Positions 25,487 through 39,430 of a DNA stretch of 64,000 nucleotides are shown piece after piece; the first letter of the stretch is position 1, and each line of letters opens with the position of its first letter. The stretch is taken from assembly GCA_014549065.1 (NCBI GenBank), contig JACDOX010000112.1:482259-546258 (forward strand). Reading direction: 5' to 3'. The translations under genes and the position numbers were made by a program. This DNA is from Cardinalis cardinalis. Lineage: Eukaryota; Chordata; Aves; Passeriformes; Cardinalidae. Below the pieces are notes generated by a model. The model was not told the DNA's origin. It did not search any database and saw only the letters and a list, made by a program, of their open reading frames with translations.

Positions 25487-27304
25487 GGTGGTATAAAACA
25501 GATAATGTCTGCTCACTGTCTGACCAAGTATGAAAATGAAAGCCAAGAAAAGGAGACAGCATTTTAGCAACAGATTTCTACAGAAGGAGTTCTCACAGTT
25601 ACAAGGAAGGAAGTTTGATCCATTTTAGAATAGTTTGTCACCTGTGCATTTTTGAAGCCAAAAATCNGAACCAACTGGAAATGAAAGACTTAAAATAATG
25701 TTTTTAACATTTGTTGATTAAAGAAAGGATTTGACTTTCCACGGAAAATTGTACGATGAGAGCATTGGTCTCCAGCTGATCCCCAGAGTCTGGGGGAGCT
25801 GACAGAAAGGTATCAGGATAATTCCAGGGTTCTCTCAAAGCCTGAGTTAATAAAGACAGGGTCACTTCCAAATGTCACCATCTCTTTATTCAACAAGCAC
25901 CACTGGAGTTCTAAGATAAAAACACCCAGCTCAAAGGTTCTGCAAGTTGATATTATCACTACCAGGAAAATCACTTTGGAGCTTAGCAAGTAATGAAACA
26001 CCTTTCAAAAGCAACTTAAGAAGAGGGGAGGCAATAGCAGGGAAAACAACCTTGTTCTTGGGCAAGAGGCTGTTTTCAATAAATAAAACAAACGGCAGAA
26101 CAAACCCTATTGCACAGAGAATGACCTTTCAGCAAGTCTAACCTCAGTTCAGTGTAAAGGAAATTAAAGTCTCTGGTACTGATGCAGGCATAGTCAAGAG
26201 CATCTTGTGCTGGCAGCAAGAATTCCTGTTGCTGCTTTACTTCTGACCTTTTGCATCCAGTAGGAGAAGAAAGGAGAGAGAAGGGAGCCCATCTGGATTT
26301 CTTGTAGACAAGATGTCTGTTCACATACATCATGACCCAGCTGGTAAATAAAGAAACCTTGGCAAGTGGTGGTAAGCAAAAATGTGTCCTGCTGATAGGA
26401 TTTCTCCAGGAGAGGCAGCAGCTCTGAATAAAGTTCCCATTCTCAATAATCTGCTCATTGTCTCTGGGGGAAATCAGATTTAACATTTATTTGCCCTTTG
26501 GTTACGAAAGGAGCAGACTGATTGCAGACTGTCCTTTTCCCCAAGCCATCACTACAGTGGCCTTTCAAAGCTGGCTTCTCTAAGAAACTTTCATCTCTTT
26601 CAATGACATTTCTCTGAAATGCTGCCTGTCCATTAACACAGGACTGGAAGCTGGCCCTGGCAGAAGATCCCTCCTTCCCACCAGTTCGTTGTCTGCTGCA
26701 ATTTACTCCCTTCCTTCAACTGTGGGCCCTGGACATTTCTTCATCTCCCTCCACACCTCAGCCTGTGTGAAATACCACTACAGCCACCCTCAGACAGATC
26801 CCTTCCATCAGTCATTTCTGAATCCTTTGAGAAACGATAGTAATTAAGAGGTAGAGGATCTTTTGGAACGTTTTCAATATAGTTGTGATCAGTAAGAGCT
26901 CCACGTTAACGACCCAAAGGAACCCACAATGGATACATCCCTAAGAACTCATTTTTTAGGAATAAGATTCCTCAGCTCCTGTATTTCCTATATTAAGAAC
27001 CAGCATGGAAACATGCTAGAATAACAAGAACTCCCTTCTTCACAGAAGAATCCCTCTAAGTATTTATCGCAAAGGTGCAACACCTAACAGGGACTTTGGA
27101 TGACACTAAATAAGAATGTTACTGCAGCCACAGTACAGCCAACTCTCTTCTCATGGTAAATCCTCAACACCTTCCTAACTGTCCCAGATACTTTTGGCAA
27201 ACCCATGGCAACACCCAGGCTGCTGAGTGGTCTGAGAACAAAGCACATCTGCACTGTGCCTCCAAAGCAGGTGACAGTCTGGAACTCACTCAGTCCTTCC
27301 AAAT

Positions 27305-27498
27305 ACACCAAGAAATTCTTCCCTGGGAGGGTGCCCAGAGAAGCTGTGGATGCCCCTGGATCCCTGGAAGTGTCCAAGACCAGACTGGCTGGGGCTTGGA
27401 GCAACCTGGGACAGTGAAAGATGTCCCTGTCCAGGGCAGGGGCTGGAACTGGATGATCTTTAGGGCCCTTTGTANCCCAAACCATTCTNTGATTCTTT
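27305..27498 (+). mobile_element. CR1 LINE fragment, 3' end with internal deletion
   Basis: Sense CR1 blocks are 'gaaattcttccctgggaggg', 'tgcccagagaagctgtggat', 'ccctggaagtgtccaagacc', 'cttggagcaacctgggacag' and 'gaactggatgatctttaggg', ending 'aaccattctntgattcttt', an intact 3' terminus. The usual 'GTGAGGCACTGGAACAGGT' block between 'gggagggt' and 'gcccagag' is missing, so this copy has a short internal deletion. Confidence 0.94.
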
Positions 27499-28639
27499 GA
27501 TGAGGCAGCTTTATCTCTTGCTGCTTAAATAAAGTTCATTTTTCTTAACGTGACAGTTTTAATCTCATTCAACTGAAAATTCTGTTCAACAGTATTTAAT
27601 AAACCCAGTACTACCCCGAGACACATATACTACATAGAAATGATACCATTTATAGGAGTAAGTTATATGGCACATTTTTCAAAGTCAGTGATTGGTGACA
27701 GGCTTGCTTACTGCTCATTAATAAAAAATAAAGGCATTGCTCCTGCTGGATACTACTAAGGTTTCTTGTTTACTTTTCCTTCCAATTACTGTAATTGACC
27801 TATAACTCACTGGAGTTCTGGGCATTTATTCTAAACTTTGCACAGAACGCAGCAACAATCCTTCATCATGGCAGCTAAATATGTCAGGATTAACATTCTG
27901 CTAAATATTCCAAGAGAAATTACACCAGTGTTGTAAGCTGGGGGTTTATGAGAGGTTTTATGCAATTTGTGGATTCTGATCACATCTGGGACAATATTAA
28001 AGGGCAAGTAAAGGTCTATCACAAATCTGTGTTTATCTTTCTGCTAAGCCAAAAATAAAAATCCGACCAAATCTCAAAGTCTGGTTTGGGAAAGAATTAT
28101 GTAATAGTTTGCTCTATTTCCATAAGTTTATTTCATTTGATGTCAAGCAAAACACCAACAACTTAAAGTAACTCTGCTGGGTACCACCACAGGGTAACNA
28201 GACCCTTTGATCACTGAGGGATGCTCTTCCACATCCCTGCTTTCCTCAAAGTTTGTTCTCATATGGNAACTTTACCATCAATTCCTGCCTTCAAGAAAGA
28301 TTTCTTTTTTTTGATCACCAGATATAAGGACCCCCTGAGATGTGCTTAGACGAGTGATTGTAGATGAGACTGTTTCGAAAATCCAAACTAATTTTAAGCA
28401 CAGGGAGCAAAAACCCTCTCAGCACAAGGACTTGCAGGGTGCACCACGCAGCTGTTGGGCAAGAGCCTCCAAAGCTCCACAGCCAGAACTTGTCTGACAG
28501 CTGTGGATTACCATCCTCTTCCAAAACAGGCCTAGCAAATATCTACACTGCACCCTGCAACCCCTTGGCAATTTAGTAGCTGCCTCAAATTGTTTTTCAA
28601 AGCAGATTTTTCCCTTTGCATAGCGATGGAATAAACACA

Positions 28640-28930
28640 AACTCTTCTAATTCAGTAATCAGGACAGATAATTACATCCTCTTAATTGTTTTCTTTTTCC
28701 AGCTTAGGTTCATGTTGATGGGAGAAGGTAAAATTAGTCCACGAGCCATCTGAAGTTTGCCACTTGCTGATTAAAGCCTTAATTGATTCAGAATGTTTTA
28801 CAAATCAATCTCTGAATTACTTCGGGATCATGGTGGCATATTGTAAAAAGGAATTCAAACGCACACACGCTCCCCTTGTGAATGAGAATCACATTCCCAT
28901 AAATCCTTAACTGCATAAACAACTTGGTTA
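28640..28930. other. Repeat-free block, candidate conserved non-coding element
   Basis: No repeat is recognised. It has homeodomain-like words at high density ('gataattacatcctcttaattg', 'ctgattaaagccttaattga') and a few CpGs ('ccacgagcc', 'cttcgggatc', 'aacgcacacacgctcc'). The open frames are short. The call rests on composition only. Confidence 0.25.
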
Positions 28931-30399
28931 TGTTGCTTCAAAATTCACTGTTTGACAAATTCAGGGGAAAATGGCAAAATGAGAATTGCTTAAAATACAA
29001 CCTGCTGTGACTTACAGAGGATTCTTATTTCTTCCTAAGCTTACTTAGCAATTTTTGAATGGATTGCAATGATACAATCCTGAGGGGGGGAAAAAAGAGT
29101 GAGGAATAGAACTGCCCATCTTCTGCAAACTCATAAAACTGTGATCTACAACCCAGGGCATTCCGGGCCAGATGTGTTTTTCTGATTCAGTGCACTCCTC
29201 CCCTCAATCAGGACCCACACTTTGCAATGAGATTTCATATTCCCTATCATGCAGTTCTGGTGAGCTTTGCACATTTCCAGAGACTGCTACCCAGGATTTC
29301 CTTCTGAAACAGAGATTTTAAAGTTCTCTTGGTGNTCAAGGATGAAAAGCAGAGATATCTGACATTGTTCTTAAGGGCCCATCAAAAGGAACAACTCTGG
29401 CTGTAAGGAGAAGGCCCTCCCTTCCCAGTGCTGCATTTGCAGAGGTCAGAGNGAGCATTAGACAACTTTGATGTCTCTCTTCCCCCAGAATTGATCATTC
29501 AGTTCAGCTCACCTTTGTCTCAGTCTAACCANAGGCTCACTGCACTTGAGCACATGGAGACCACTTAAAACACACCACAGTGCCTTTAAAGAACAGAAAA
29601 AGAAGGGCCTCTGTCCTATATTTCAAGACTTGACAGATTTCACAAAACATCCTGTTTTTTATAACACACCCTGTCTATAAAACTGTGTTCCCCCCATTTT
29701 TGTAATAGCTGAAATGAGGTGGATTACAGAGGTATTCCAGCATTTTTCCAGGGATCATTTCCTCTGGAGCAGAAGGGTGGGCAGCACAGACAAGGTTGGT
29801 GTTTGCTGTTTGCACTCGTGGACAGAACTTTCTAAGATCACACACCTTGGTGCCTCACCATAAAGGTTAAATTTACTTTGGAAAATTCATATTCAAAGAT
29901 GCAACTGATAAACCTCTATGCCACAAATATTACTCAGGTAATTCATATTCACTTCTGATAAATATTTAAAGAACACAGCTCAGTTAAGGATAAGGATTTA
30001 TGACAAACACACCACCTCCAGCATTAACACACAAATGAGGTTTGTGCTCCCCATTCTGCTGCTGTGCTGTGCCGTGAAGCATCTGTAAATGTGGCATTAA
30101 GGTACTAAAAAGTCATCAAAGTTGTTTGTGACACTGTGAAGTGGAAGTGAAATCAAGTACCTGAGTCACACAAACCAAGGATGGACTCGTTAAAACCCAG
30201 TCTTTTCAAAATTGCAATAAAGTTTTGTCAGCTGACTTCATAAACCTCCACTTGAAGCATACAGAAAATAGCTTTATTGCTTTAAAAGTAGAAAAAATAT
30301 AGTTCTGAAAAGAAACTGCCTTAAAGAACCAATGTGTGTGCAAAGGCTGCAGGAAAACAGCTTGGTCATTATTCACAGTAAACTCATAACTTGTAGGTT

Positions 30400-30860
30400 T
30401 TAAGTCTCACAGCTCGGAAATATTTTGACAAAATTAAAAACACCTCCTCTTGTATGTGCAGCGAAAGAATGAACCAAGAAAAACACCATCTACCTGCATC
30501 TGCTGGCCATAAACTCGAGATAAACAGTGTTACTTCATCCTCTCCCAGCTGCTGCAGCCTCATGCTGCCACACTAATTAGAGGGCTGTCACTTCTTCCAT
30601 TACAAACACCCTCGGAAAGCATTTGTAACAACCGTGTAAAAAAAGATTTATCTGTGAATTTTAGGAATTCCACTCCTTTCTCCACCTTTAAATCATTAAA
30701 AAAAAGCCTTCCTCAATAGCTGACTGCAGTGACACCGTTACAAGCTGTAACAAAAATGCACAACCACCCCAGACTTGTTCGCTCAGAATGAATTCTGCAT
30801 TATGCTCAGACACTCGGCAGTCACTTCCACGTCCTAAAAGATCTGCCAGATGCCATATTT
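30400..30860. other. Repeat-free block, candidate conserved non-coding element
   Basis: This segment combines moderate GC content with retained CpGs ('gctcgg', 'gcagcgaaag', 'aactcgag', 'cctcggaa', 'caaccgtg', 'acaccgtt', 'ttcgctc', 'actcggcag', 'cacgtcc') and ATTA words. There is no known repeat and no gene-like frame. CpGs kept in an otherwise CpG-poor intron suggest either purifying selection or low methylation. Confidence 0.28.
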
Positions 30861-32510
30861 TACCCCATTAGCCTCTGAGGTGCAAATCCCCCTGTTCTGC
30901 AGGGGACACCCAGAGCTGTCAGGCACAATTNAATCAGAGTCTTCCTCTCCTCACCTCCCCTAGATCAGGGCTGTGTTTGCTGATGATGCCATGGCCCACA
31001 GTACTAGTTTTAAAAGCACCCCAGGCCCCCAAGTTAGAACACACACAATCAATCACATGAAAGAAATGATCAATATCCTCCCCCAAAAGCAAGTGGCAAC
31101 TGTTAATCCAACCTCTGTTAGGATGCTTTCAATATTAAGCAGCCTGGACCCATTTGCTGCACTTACATTTTGTAAACGACACTTCCTGAGTTAAAATTGA
31201 GAGAAAAGCTAAATTTAAATGTCATCTTGGGGGTGGAAAAACATAATATTGCCTTACTCTAATTCATTGCTTCTTTCAGTAGGAAAAAAATTCCTTCTCT
31301 TTTTAAATTCCCCACAGCATCCTGGGCATTGGCTATTTGCATTACTTGTCTTTCCACAGTTAAAGGGAAGTGCTCAACATCTGCTTAAACCTCCTCTTAA
31401 AAAACACACCTGTTGCACTGACAAGCAATCCACCAAGCAATCAAGTTTAGAAAAGCTTTAAAAACACTTGCGTGGTATAAATTTTTTTTAAAATACTGGC
31501 AAGGTACAGATATTTGTCACAGAGCAGTTCCTAAGCTAACAACTGTGTTAGTGTAGTGGAATGAGCAGAATTCTCTATCAAATTTACCAAGGGAATACCC
31601 ACAAGTGAAAGAATATTCATTTTATATGAAGAATCAATATGCAACAAAACCACTGACATTACAATGACCACAAAATTAAGGTAAGCAGAAATACTGTCTG
31701 AAGGGGAAAGCTTTCCTCAAATGAATAAACAAATGATCCCTGTTGCACCAAAGATAATAAATAATAATTGCAAAGCACATTTATATAAATCTTCAGAATC
31801 AATCCCATGGTGTTTTACAGTTTAAGAGCAGATTAGATAGGTCAGCATGATGTTGGAGATCAATACAATAATAATATGTTGAAGTATAAGCAACCATACC
31901 AAATTCTATTTGAAAGTGTGAAATTGGTCCAAAAGTGATGAGTCCATAATCACAATATTCACAANAAAAACAGCCCTCAGGCCCCAAGTTCACAAGCTAT
32001 TTAGACCTAGTGAAATCACACTGTACTTATATTAAAATTAAGCCAGCAGGGCTCAAAATGAAGATATTTATTTTTCAGTTTTCTTTATCTCAGTTTACAT
32101 CTGAAGTTTCCAGTTTAAATCACGGAACAAAATGAACCTTNGATTTTTCAGCTAAAAACCAACTCCCATATAACCTTTGCTTTGTGAGATGAAGATCACC
32201 AAATGGAATTAAGTCACTTGACAGTATTTCTTGGCCTTGCTCCAGGACAATGTGGCAAAGAAACATTTGTCATAATCACTTCCAAATGGGAAAGAACAGG
32301 AAAAGATCCTGTTAATGACACAGCACTACCTGGCACAGGGGATCTGCAGAGCCACCTCTGCTCTGTGGCAGCAGCCACANACCTGGGGTGAAGCTCTGGA
32401 TAAAACAGGAGTGAGATGCACTGAGGTCTCAGCACAGGGCAATTCACAGCCTAAAAAGGGAGATATTTACTTCCACCTCCTTTGACACAATGCACCCACT
32501 TATCTTGCTT

Positions 32511-32551
32511 GCTGGGGTTTTTTGGTTGGTTGGATGGACTGGGGGGGTTGG
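32511..32551. repeat. G/T-rich low-complexity stretch
   Basis: The plus strand reads 'ggggttttttggttggttgg' followed by 'actgggggggttgga'. The closely spaced GG runs could form a weak two-tier G-quadruplex, but no function can be read from it. Confidence 0.6.
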
Positions 32552-34455
32552 ACGAGCATGGCATGCCTGCAAGAGCCTCTTTTCATGCCATTACCCTCAG
32601 CATATTCACTTCTTGCTTTCATGGGCCTTTTTAGCTAGCTTTTACTGACTTGATTTAATATTCATAATCACCTTGAAAAGGCCATCTGCAATTTAATCAC
32701 TCACTACCAATTACTTTCTTTAATAGCTCTGACAGTATCACTCACAGATACCTGATAAATCCACAAGGATGGCTGAAGGCAGCACAGGCTTTGCAGTTAC
32801 TTTCCCAGCATTTGCAGAAGGTACAACACTGCTGGCTTTTTAAGCCTCCACCAAGTCTTTACTAAGTCAGGTTTATGAGCAGATCAAAATGCAGCCACAC
32901 GGAGTGAAAAAGCAAAATTTTCTTTTATCCCTCCTTAGTGAGGAAGAAACGAGCAGGCAATAAAAAAGAACCACCAGACACAACTACTCTGCTTTTCCTT
33001 CTTTATCCAACACATCTTCCACTGCAGTATCTTCCCTACACACAAACAGCAGAAGCTACTTCATCCTCAGTTTGTAGAGATATTTAACAGCAAACACGGC
33101 TGGACAAAATTTAGTAACAATTTTGCACAAATAGGGCCTTGGAGACCAGGACANAGTGTACATTTTCCTGATTGCTGTGCTCCATCCTTATCACAGAAAG
33201 CTTGCAGTCCTTTAAAGACATGCTATTTAACAATGATGTTCTCCAGTATTAGAGGAGCTGTAACTTTGTTCACACATTCCATTGCTAGAATGATTTATCC
33301 ACCCTCAAAAATAATCCATAATCCCAAACCCTGCCTTTTTAAGGGCTTAAAACTGTAGACAAAAGTCTGCACATGAAAACAAAACAGTGCTTCCATCACT
33401 TTATAACAAAGTCTGTAGGGAAAAAAAAAAAATCAAAATTTGGATTGCTCCAAAGTCTAAACCACTCCCCAGCTGCACACAACAATATGTGAAACCGAGC
33501 AGGACAAAACCAAAGGATAACAAACATCCTGCCTGGGCAATTTACAGCTCCCAGGGTACAGCCAAGGGGACAGGAAATCAATGCAGCTTTTACATACATC
33601 AGGTGAAGCAACCCAGGTTATGGCCAGGTCTGAGTTTCTCTTCCTCTTACAAATGGGGTAGGAAGGACCAATTATTCTAAATTACTTTAAAATTCATAGC
33701 AAGTCCTTACTAAAAATCTAAAAAGAATATTTATAGCTGTATGGGTGACCTTGCATACTGCCTGTCCTGACTCTCCAGTGCTTGGGTTGCAGTTATATTC
33801 ACTATTTTTTCCATTTTTTCCCATAGCCAGGCTGTTGTCTGCACTCCCACAATTACTTGGACAAATCACGTCTCTCTGGCAGAAGGATGAGACAGACATC
33901 CAAGGCTTTTCCATTCTTATTCAATTTTCCTGTTTTATGATGTATATTGAGAAGAAATTAAAAACATCTTTAATATGAAGAGCTCCAGAAAAGATAACCC
34001 CTCAAGCAACCATATGTCTGTGAAAGCTGGAGATGAAAATTAGCTTTTGTGAAGACGCTGGGAGGGCAGCTCTGCCACGCAGACCTTTGGCACGTGCAGA
34101 GATCTTTGGGATATATTTAGGCTTTTCAGTAACTCAGTGCAGAACATACTCCACTAAACATCTGTTTTAACCATATTTACAATTCCTTATTTATATTGTT
34201 TAGAAGAGATTTCAAGTTTGCCTAACTCAACAGTTTAAAGAANGCTATCAAGTAGTTCCTAAATATTTCTTTTTCAAATTGAAGAGTCCTTCTACGACTA
34301 AAAAAACCCTACATGCTNCAGATTTATCTGGTTCATAAGAAATAAAATGCTTGTCACTGTTTTCCTAAACAAGAGCTTGGTGTCCCTGCACTCTCACTCA
34401 CAGATCAGCCAAGACAACTTTTCTCACAGCAGACCAGGAAAAAGCTCNCACAACC

Positions 34456-34522
34456 ACAGATCAGAGAATCATTGATTATCCTGAGTTGAAAGAGATNCAC
34501 AAGGATCATCAAAGCCCAAATC
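34456..34522 (-). mobile_element. CR1 LINE fragment, very short 3' tip
   Basis: The plus strand shows 'cagatcagagaatcattgat', 'tatcctgagttgaaagagat' and 'cacaaggatcatcaaagccc'. This corresponds to the antisense CR1 terminus of the 'AGAATATCCTGAGTTGGAAG...CACAAGGATCATC' type. Only about 65 bp is recognisable. Confidence 0.75.
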
Positions 34523-37500
34523 TTGAATGTTTTTCTTTACATGGNGTTGTTTGTTTTTCCTTAAAATAGCATATTTCAGCTCAAGCTCGCTTCAGTAAGT
34601 TACAGGTTTTTAGTTTCTTAGTAAAAAGCACCTTCAAAAGGGTTGGCCAACATAAAATAAATGAAAATTATACTTTAAATACACCTCACTGTACAAAGAT
34701 GGGNATCAAAGCAAAATACTTCAAGTCAGCTCCTTGGAAAACTCCAGGAGTTTGGCAGAGCAGAAGAGACTTACAAGAAACCAGGAGTTAATGTTCAAAA
34801 GGGGTAAATTGATACACCAGTCTCCNGTAGCTGTTCCTCCTAAAGCTTCAGCATTATGATCCTTACAGGAACTGCAATGCAAAGCCCTCTACAAATGCCT
34901 ACAAATCACTGAGCTTCTGGCTGCTCTGGGAGGTTTTAGGCAGTGCAGTTGGATCTGGGGTGTACAGGATAAAAAGANAAATTAGTTCCAGGGAAAAGAT
35001 TGTTTGCCAGACTGACAGGCCCAGGAAGCTGCTAACACTGAATGTTGTTTGACTTAAATCTGCTCCATTTTATGATTTCTACTACTTACTGTTATNATAT
35101 TATTCATCTAGATACTCCTTTTTATGGCATTATCAGTAAGTATTAAAAAGCTTTTGCAAGATCCCACAGTAGTGCTTAAACTTGCAAGCANGGACAGGAG
35201 CTACTACTCTCATGCCAACAATTAGAACTAATCANGAGCACAAAGTACTTACATGAGAGTGAGAAAATTAGTTCACTTATCACTGCACTGAAATGAAAAA
35301 GAGAAACTAAATAGAAATATGTTCATGATAGAACNTGGTTAAATTGGAATTGGATTATACTATCTATTTTACCATTTCTGCCCATGAAAGATGATTCAAT
35401 CTCGAGTAACCATCATCTTTTTATGTCTGATCAAAACAATGTTTATTTTAACAGCTCCCTTTCATGTTATTTCACTCTGAAGTATTAGTACAAGATTGAT
35501 TGAAGGAAAACACGGATCAAAAATGATACTTTCTTCGTAAATTCTACAGTATTATTTAAAACNACTGTAGGTGGACCAATGAGATTGAAAAGTCTGTCTG
35601 TTGAACCAGCAATACTTTTCTGTCTAGAAAAGTTTCCTGGCATTTCTCTTCTGCTGATCTTCCAACAAATCATCGCAGTTTGTTCAAGATGGCATTTTCC
35701 TGGATGGCATGTATAATTGATGGGTGTCACATTTTATAAAATGATTGCAAGGTAAATTCAATTTTCCCTTTTCCTTGTTTGTGTCCTCTAAGAATCCCTT
35801 ATCTCCACATATCAATTACCAAGCAGTGACAGAGATAGGATACAAATCACTCCGATGAATGTAATAGCAAAAGTGATTAGAGATAGGGAGAGATTAATTG
35901 CATGTGTCAGATATAAATAAAGGCTTTAGGAGACAACCCAGGATTTGGAGCCTATGTTTGTGTGTGCATTCCAGATCTCTCTCAGACACAGTAACCCCTC
36001 TAACCTCATAAACAGACAAGTTTAACAAGAAGCCATGTTAAAATAATAAGTTTGATTATAGAAACCTCAGCATTTGCTGTTTCTTCAGAGCAACATGCAT
36101 AATGTATGTGCATCTGCTGAGGGAACAGACTCAGCTCGGGTGCAGTTCTGTGGTTTNGCCAGCCAGTGAGGAGTCCCCATAACAACAGGGTTGTTCTGTT
36201 GCACTTGGGAGAAAAGAAAATAACTATTCTTCCCATAAACCATGCATTTAAAGCTTCATTACATTTGTTGATGCAATATGATGAAAATTAAGTGCCAGAT
36301 ATTTGAATAGGTTTTATGCTGATTTAGGCTGTTTCAGTTCTCTTTAATAGGAAAACTGAAATAATCTTACAGGAAGTGCAGTTTATCATCTTTCCATGAC
36401 AAAAGCTACCAGCAGAGGAGACCCTGCTTGCCTTGGGCAGAGGCTGCAGCAGATGCATCATGAGTGGCACTAAGCTTTATCAAAAATAGTCCAGAGGAAG
36501 ATGAAACTGGAGACCAACCAATATTTCTGCTATTTATCAGGAAGAGAACTGATAGTATATATGGAAAAAACTAAGAAAAAAAAGCTTGAGCTGCCACAGA
36601 GGTTTCTTGGCTCACCTTTATTATTCCTGCAGTTTAGCACTCTATCATTTTAACCACAGCTTTTCTTCTCTATCTCTGCAGTTAAAACTGAGCAAAGTTT
36701 TCCTTTAAGGAGAAGAAAGGTAGAGAATTATGGAAGAGATCTGGCTGAGGCTTTACAAAAACCTAACAATGAAATTTGGAGTCCAAGAAGTCTGATAAAT
36801 CCTGAACATCATCTGTTACTTCTTTGTAATGCATATAAAATCAGTCTACACTGCAGTACAGTGTCACTTTTTGCAGTAGATAATAGGGTAAAGCACTGAG
36901 AATATCAGCCTCCACTGAAATTGCCAGCTCTGGATAAAGCTTAAACTAACATTTGTTCCAATATATCAAACCCAAATCTTTAACACTAACTCAATTTAGT
37001 CCTTTTTCTTACAGCTATTATTGTTATTAAAATGTGTTTGACTTAAATACATAACCATGCATTTGAGATGTGTGTAAATTGCACTCCATTCTCAAAGTAA
37101 GGAAAAAGATCCCCATTTAAAATGTATGTCCTTGAATATAGAGCAACAATAGAAGAAAAAGCACTTTGACAGTATTTGACCCAGGGTATTAAAGATGGCT
37201 TTTACACAGAATGTGTCCTTAGGGTTGAGTGTTAGACCTCAAACACTTCCACAGACCCCTTCAAATTAACATTTTGGATAGCTGAGGCTTGTTTAGTGTC
37301 AATCAAACATTCAGTGTCACTCAAAGCCAAAGGCTCACATTTACTCATGGAACCTCACCATAATATCCTTCCTGGAAATCCTGCTGGACAAAGAGAGCAA
37401 AACCTTTGAGGAAAAGGGGAAGAAATGATATCCTTTCAAAGAGCCACTTTAAACCAGTTCTCAGANGGCTGAGCTCTGCTCTGTTGGACTTCCCCAGTAT

Positions 37501-38439
37501 TTGGGAAATCAGGTACAGTCATGGCACAGAACTGCAGTTTCATCTCCACTCATATTCCTTCTTTTTCCCTGACCAAAATAACACCAAAAGGCAAAAAAAG
37601 CATCATAGAACCACTGAATTCACCTCCACAGCACTGACCCAGAGAGGCTAAAAGAAGTCAATTCTCTTGGCATGAACTAAAGCCAGTCTGACAAGTCTAT
37701 AGAGCTTGTGTGAATTTGACATCAGAATAGAAATATCTGTTCCCTGGGTGTGCCAGCCCATTCCTTTTTTCCTTTTTCCTGCCTACACCTGAAAGCTGGG
37801 ACTGGCTATGAAAAATTCATGCCTTTTGTGCTTCAAACATAGCCATGAAGGATCCTCAGCATCTGCTGACTTGAACGAACCCTGATGGTTAATATGGAAA
37901 ATCATGTTAGTGAAATACTCTCTTCCAGGGANGAAAATGTCTGCTCAGAATCTTCTGAAAACTTATCTTCTTAGCACACCTGACAGAAGGATGTCAAGAA
38001 GAACATCCTCTCAAACACAGCGACAGGTAATGGGGCACTTCCCCCCCTCTTCTTTCCTGACAACATAAAGAATATTTCATTCTTACAGACACTAAAAGTG
38101 ACCTAAATGTCCTGTGCAATCAGAAGAGCCTTCCTTTATAGGAGAAAACCAAACAAACAAGAGCTTTGAGGTAAATTCAGTCCCTGTGAGCCTGAAATGG
38201 GACTTCTGCCTTCTGTAAAGTTTATGTCGTGATATATTAAGTTGAAGAACAAAACAGGCACCAAGCAGAGAAAAACAGAGTCTCTTTAGCCTCATGTCAA
38301 TGTCTGCCATAACACAATAAAATTCTTCTGGCTGCAAGTGGAAGTTGGGCAGGACAACATCACACCCTCATACTTTAATTGCAATGCAACCAAGCCAGGA
38401 GTTTAATTTTCAGTCCCCAACTTTTTTCTGTCCCTACTA

Positions 38440-38965
38440 CTTTTTTTTAAGCATTGCCAGTGCCCAAGGGAAAAATTTATCTTCGTTAAATGATAATTGG
38501 CTTTATTATCTTTGACTCTTCAGAAATGCTGGCTGGCAAGGTTTTAAAAATTTTCATCAATCTTGTTTTCTGTTTTCACGAAGCCTGCATCAGAAAATGA
38601 CATCAGGCTGCAGAACACTCAGTCCCCAGACCTGTTGGTAACACCAAGAGATACAATCTAATTTACTAATAAATCTATTGGAGCGACATGCATCTCAATA
38701 TTTCACAGCTTAACAAGGAGGTGCAGGAGCAGGGCCCAGAATTGCAGTTCCGGACGATTAGCGCCGCAAAACCAATTGAAGCAGGACCATCTAAACTGTC
38801 ACAACAGCTTACACACACCCACCTCCTGCAAGCCAGCATTTAAATCATTTACTGAGGCCCACATTTTTCATAAAATGCTTCAGCTGGANTCAGAAAAAGC
38901 CAAGCACTCCGTTAAAAGTTTCCAGGATTAGGCCAGTGGTGCTGACATAAAGCGTTGTGCTGGAG
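38440..38965. other. Repeat-free block with retained CpGs, candidate conserved non-coding element
   Basis: This repeat-free segment includes 'gttaaatgataattggcttt', 'caatctaatttactaataaatc' and, at about 38747-38770, 'ttccggacgattagcgccgc', where four CpGs lie within about 20 bp. Nothing codes in it. Of all the non-coding blocks in this window it looks most like a constrained enhancer, though no alignment could be made. Confidence 0.3.
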
Positions 38966-39366
38966 TCAATAATGGAAATATCTCACCAGGGCCTTGCCAG
39001 CTTCTTCCCAAGTGGCTCCAGAACCTGGCCATGGTGTCACATCATAAAGTGGAAGGACATGGACTGAGTGCCCTGCAGGGAATTGCTCAGGCAGCTCCTC
39101 ACAGCAATAAAAAGCTACCCATTAATCTTTCTTTCCCCCCCTCCCCTTCTAATAAACCCACTTAAACTCTTGACTTACATACTAAAATCCCTCATGGTTT
39201 CATTAAGAAGCTCTAAATGGCCCTGCTCCCCTTTACCCTCAAAAAAACCTTCATGCAAAAGTGGCACAGCCAACAGCAAAGTACTATTTCTCTTGTTTGT
39301 TGTTAGTACTTCTTTCACAGTACTAATTTCTCTTGTTTGGGTATTTCTGGGAGTTTTTGGTTAGCA

Positions 39367-39430
39367 AGGTTTTTTTTATCATTACTTTTGAGGTTTTTTT
39401 GTTTGGTTGGATTTTGTTTGTTTGTTTTTA
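39367..39430. repeat. T-rich / (GTTT)n low-complexity stretch
   Basis: The sequence runs 'ggttttttttatcattac', 'gaggtttttttgtttggttg' and 'gattttgtttgtttgttttt'. It is an imperfect GTTT-type simple repeat that produces a spurious hydrophobic open frame. Confidence 0.75.

Noticed and set aside
37600..37640. Possible CR1 tip 'catcatagaaccactgaatt'
   Set aside because: Only about 20 bp resembles the CR1 terminus and the following bases do not continue the match.
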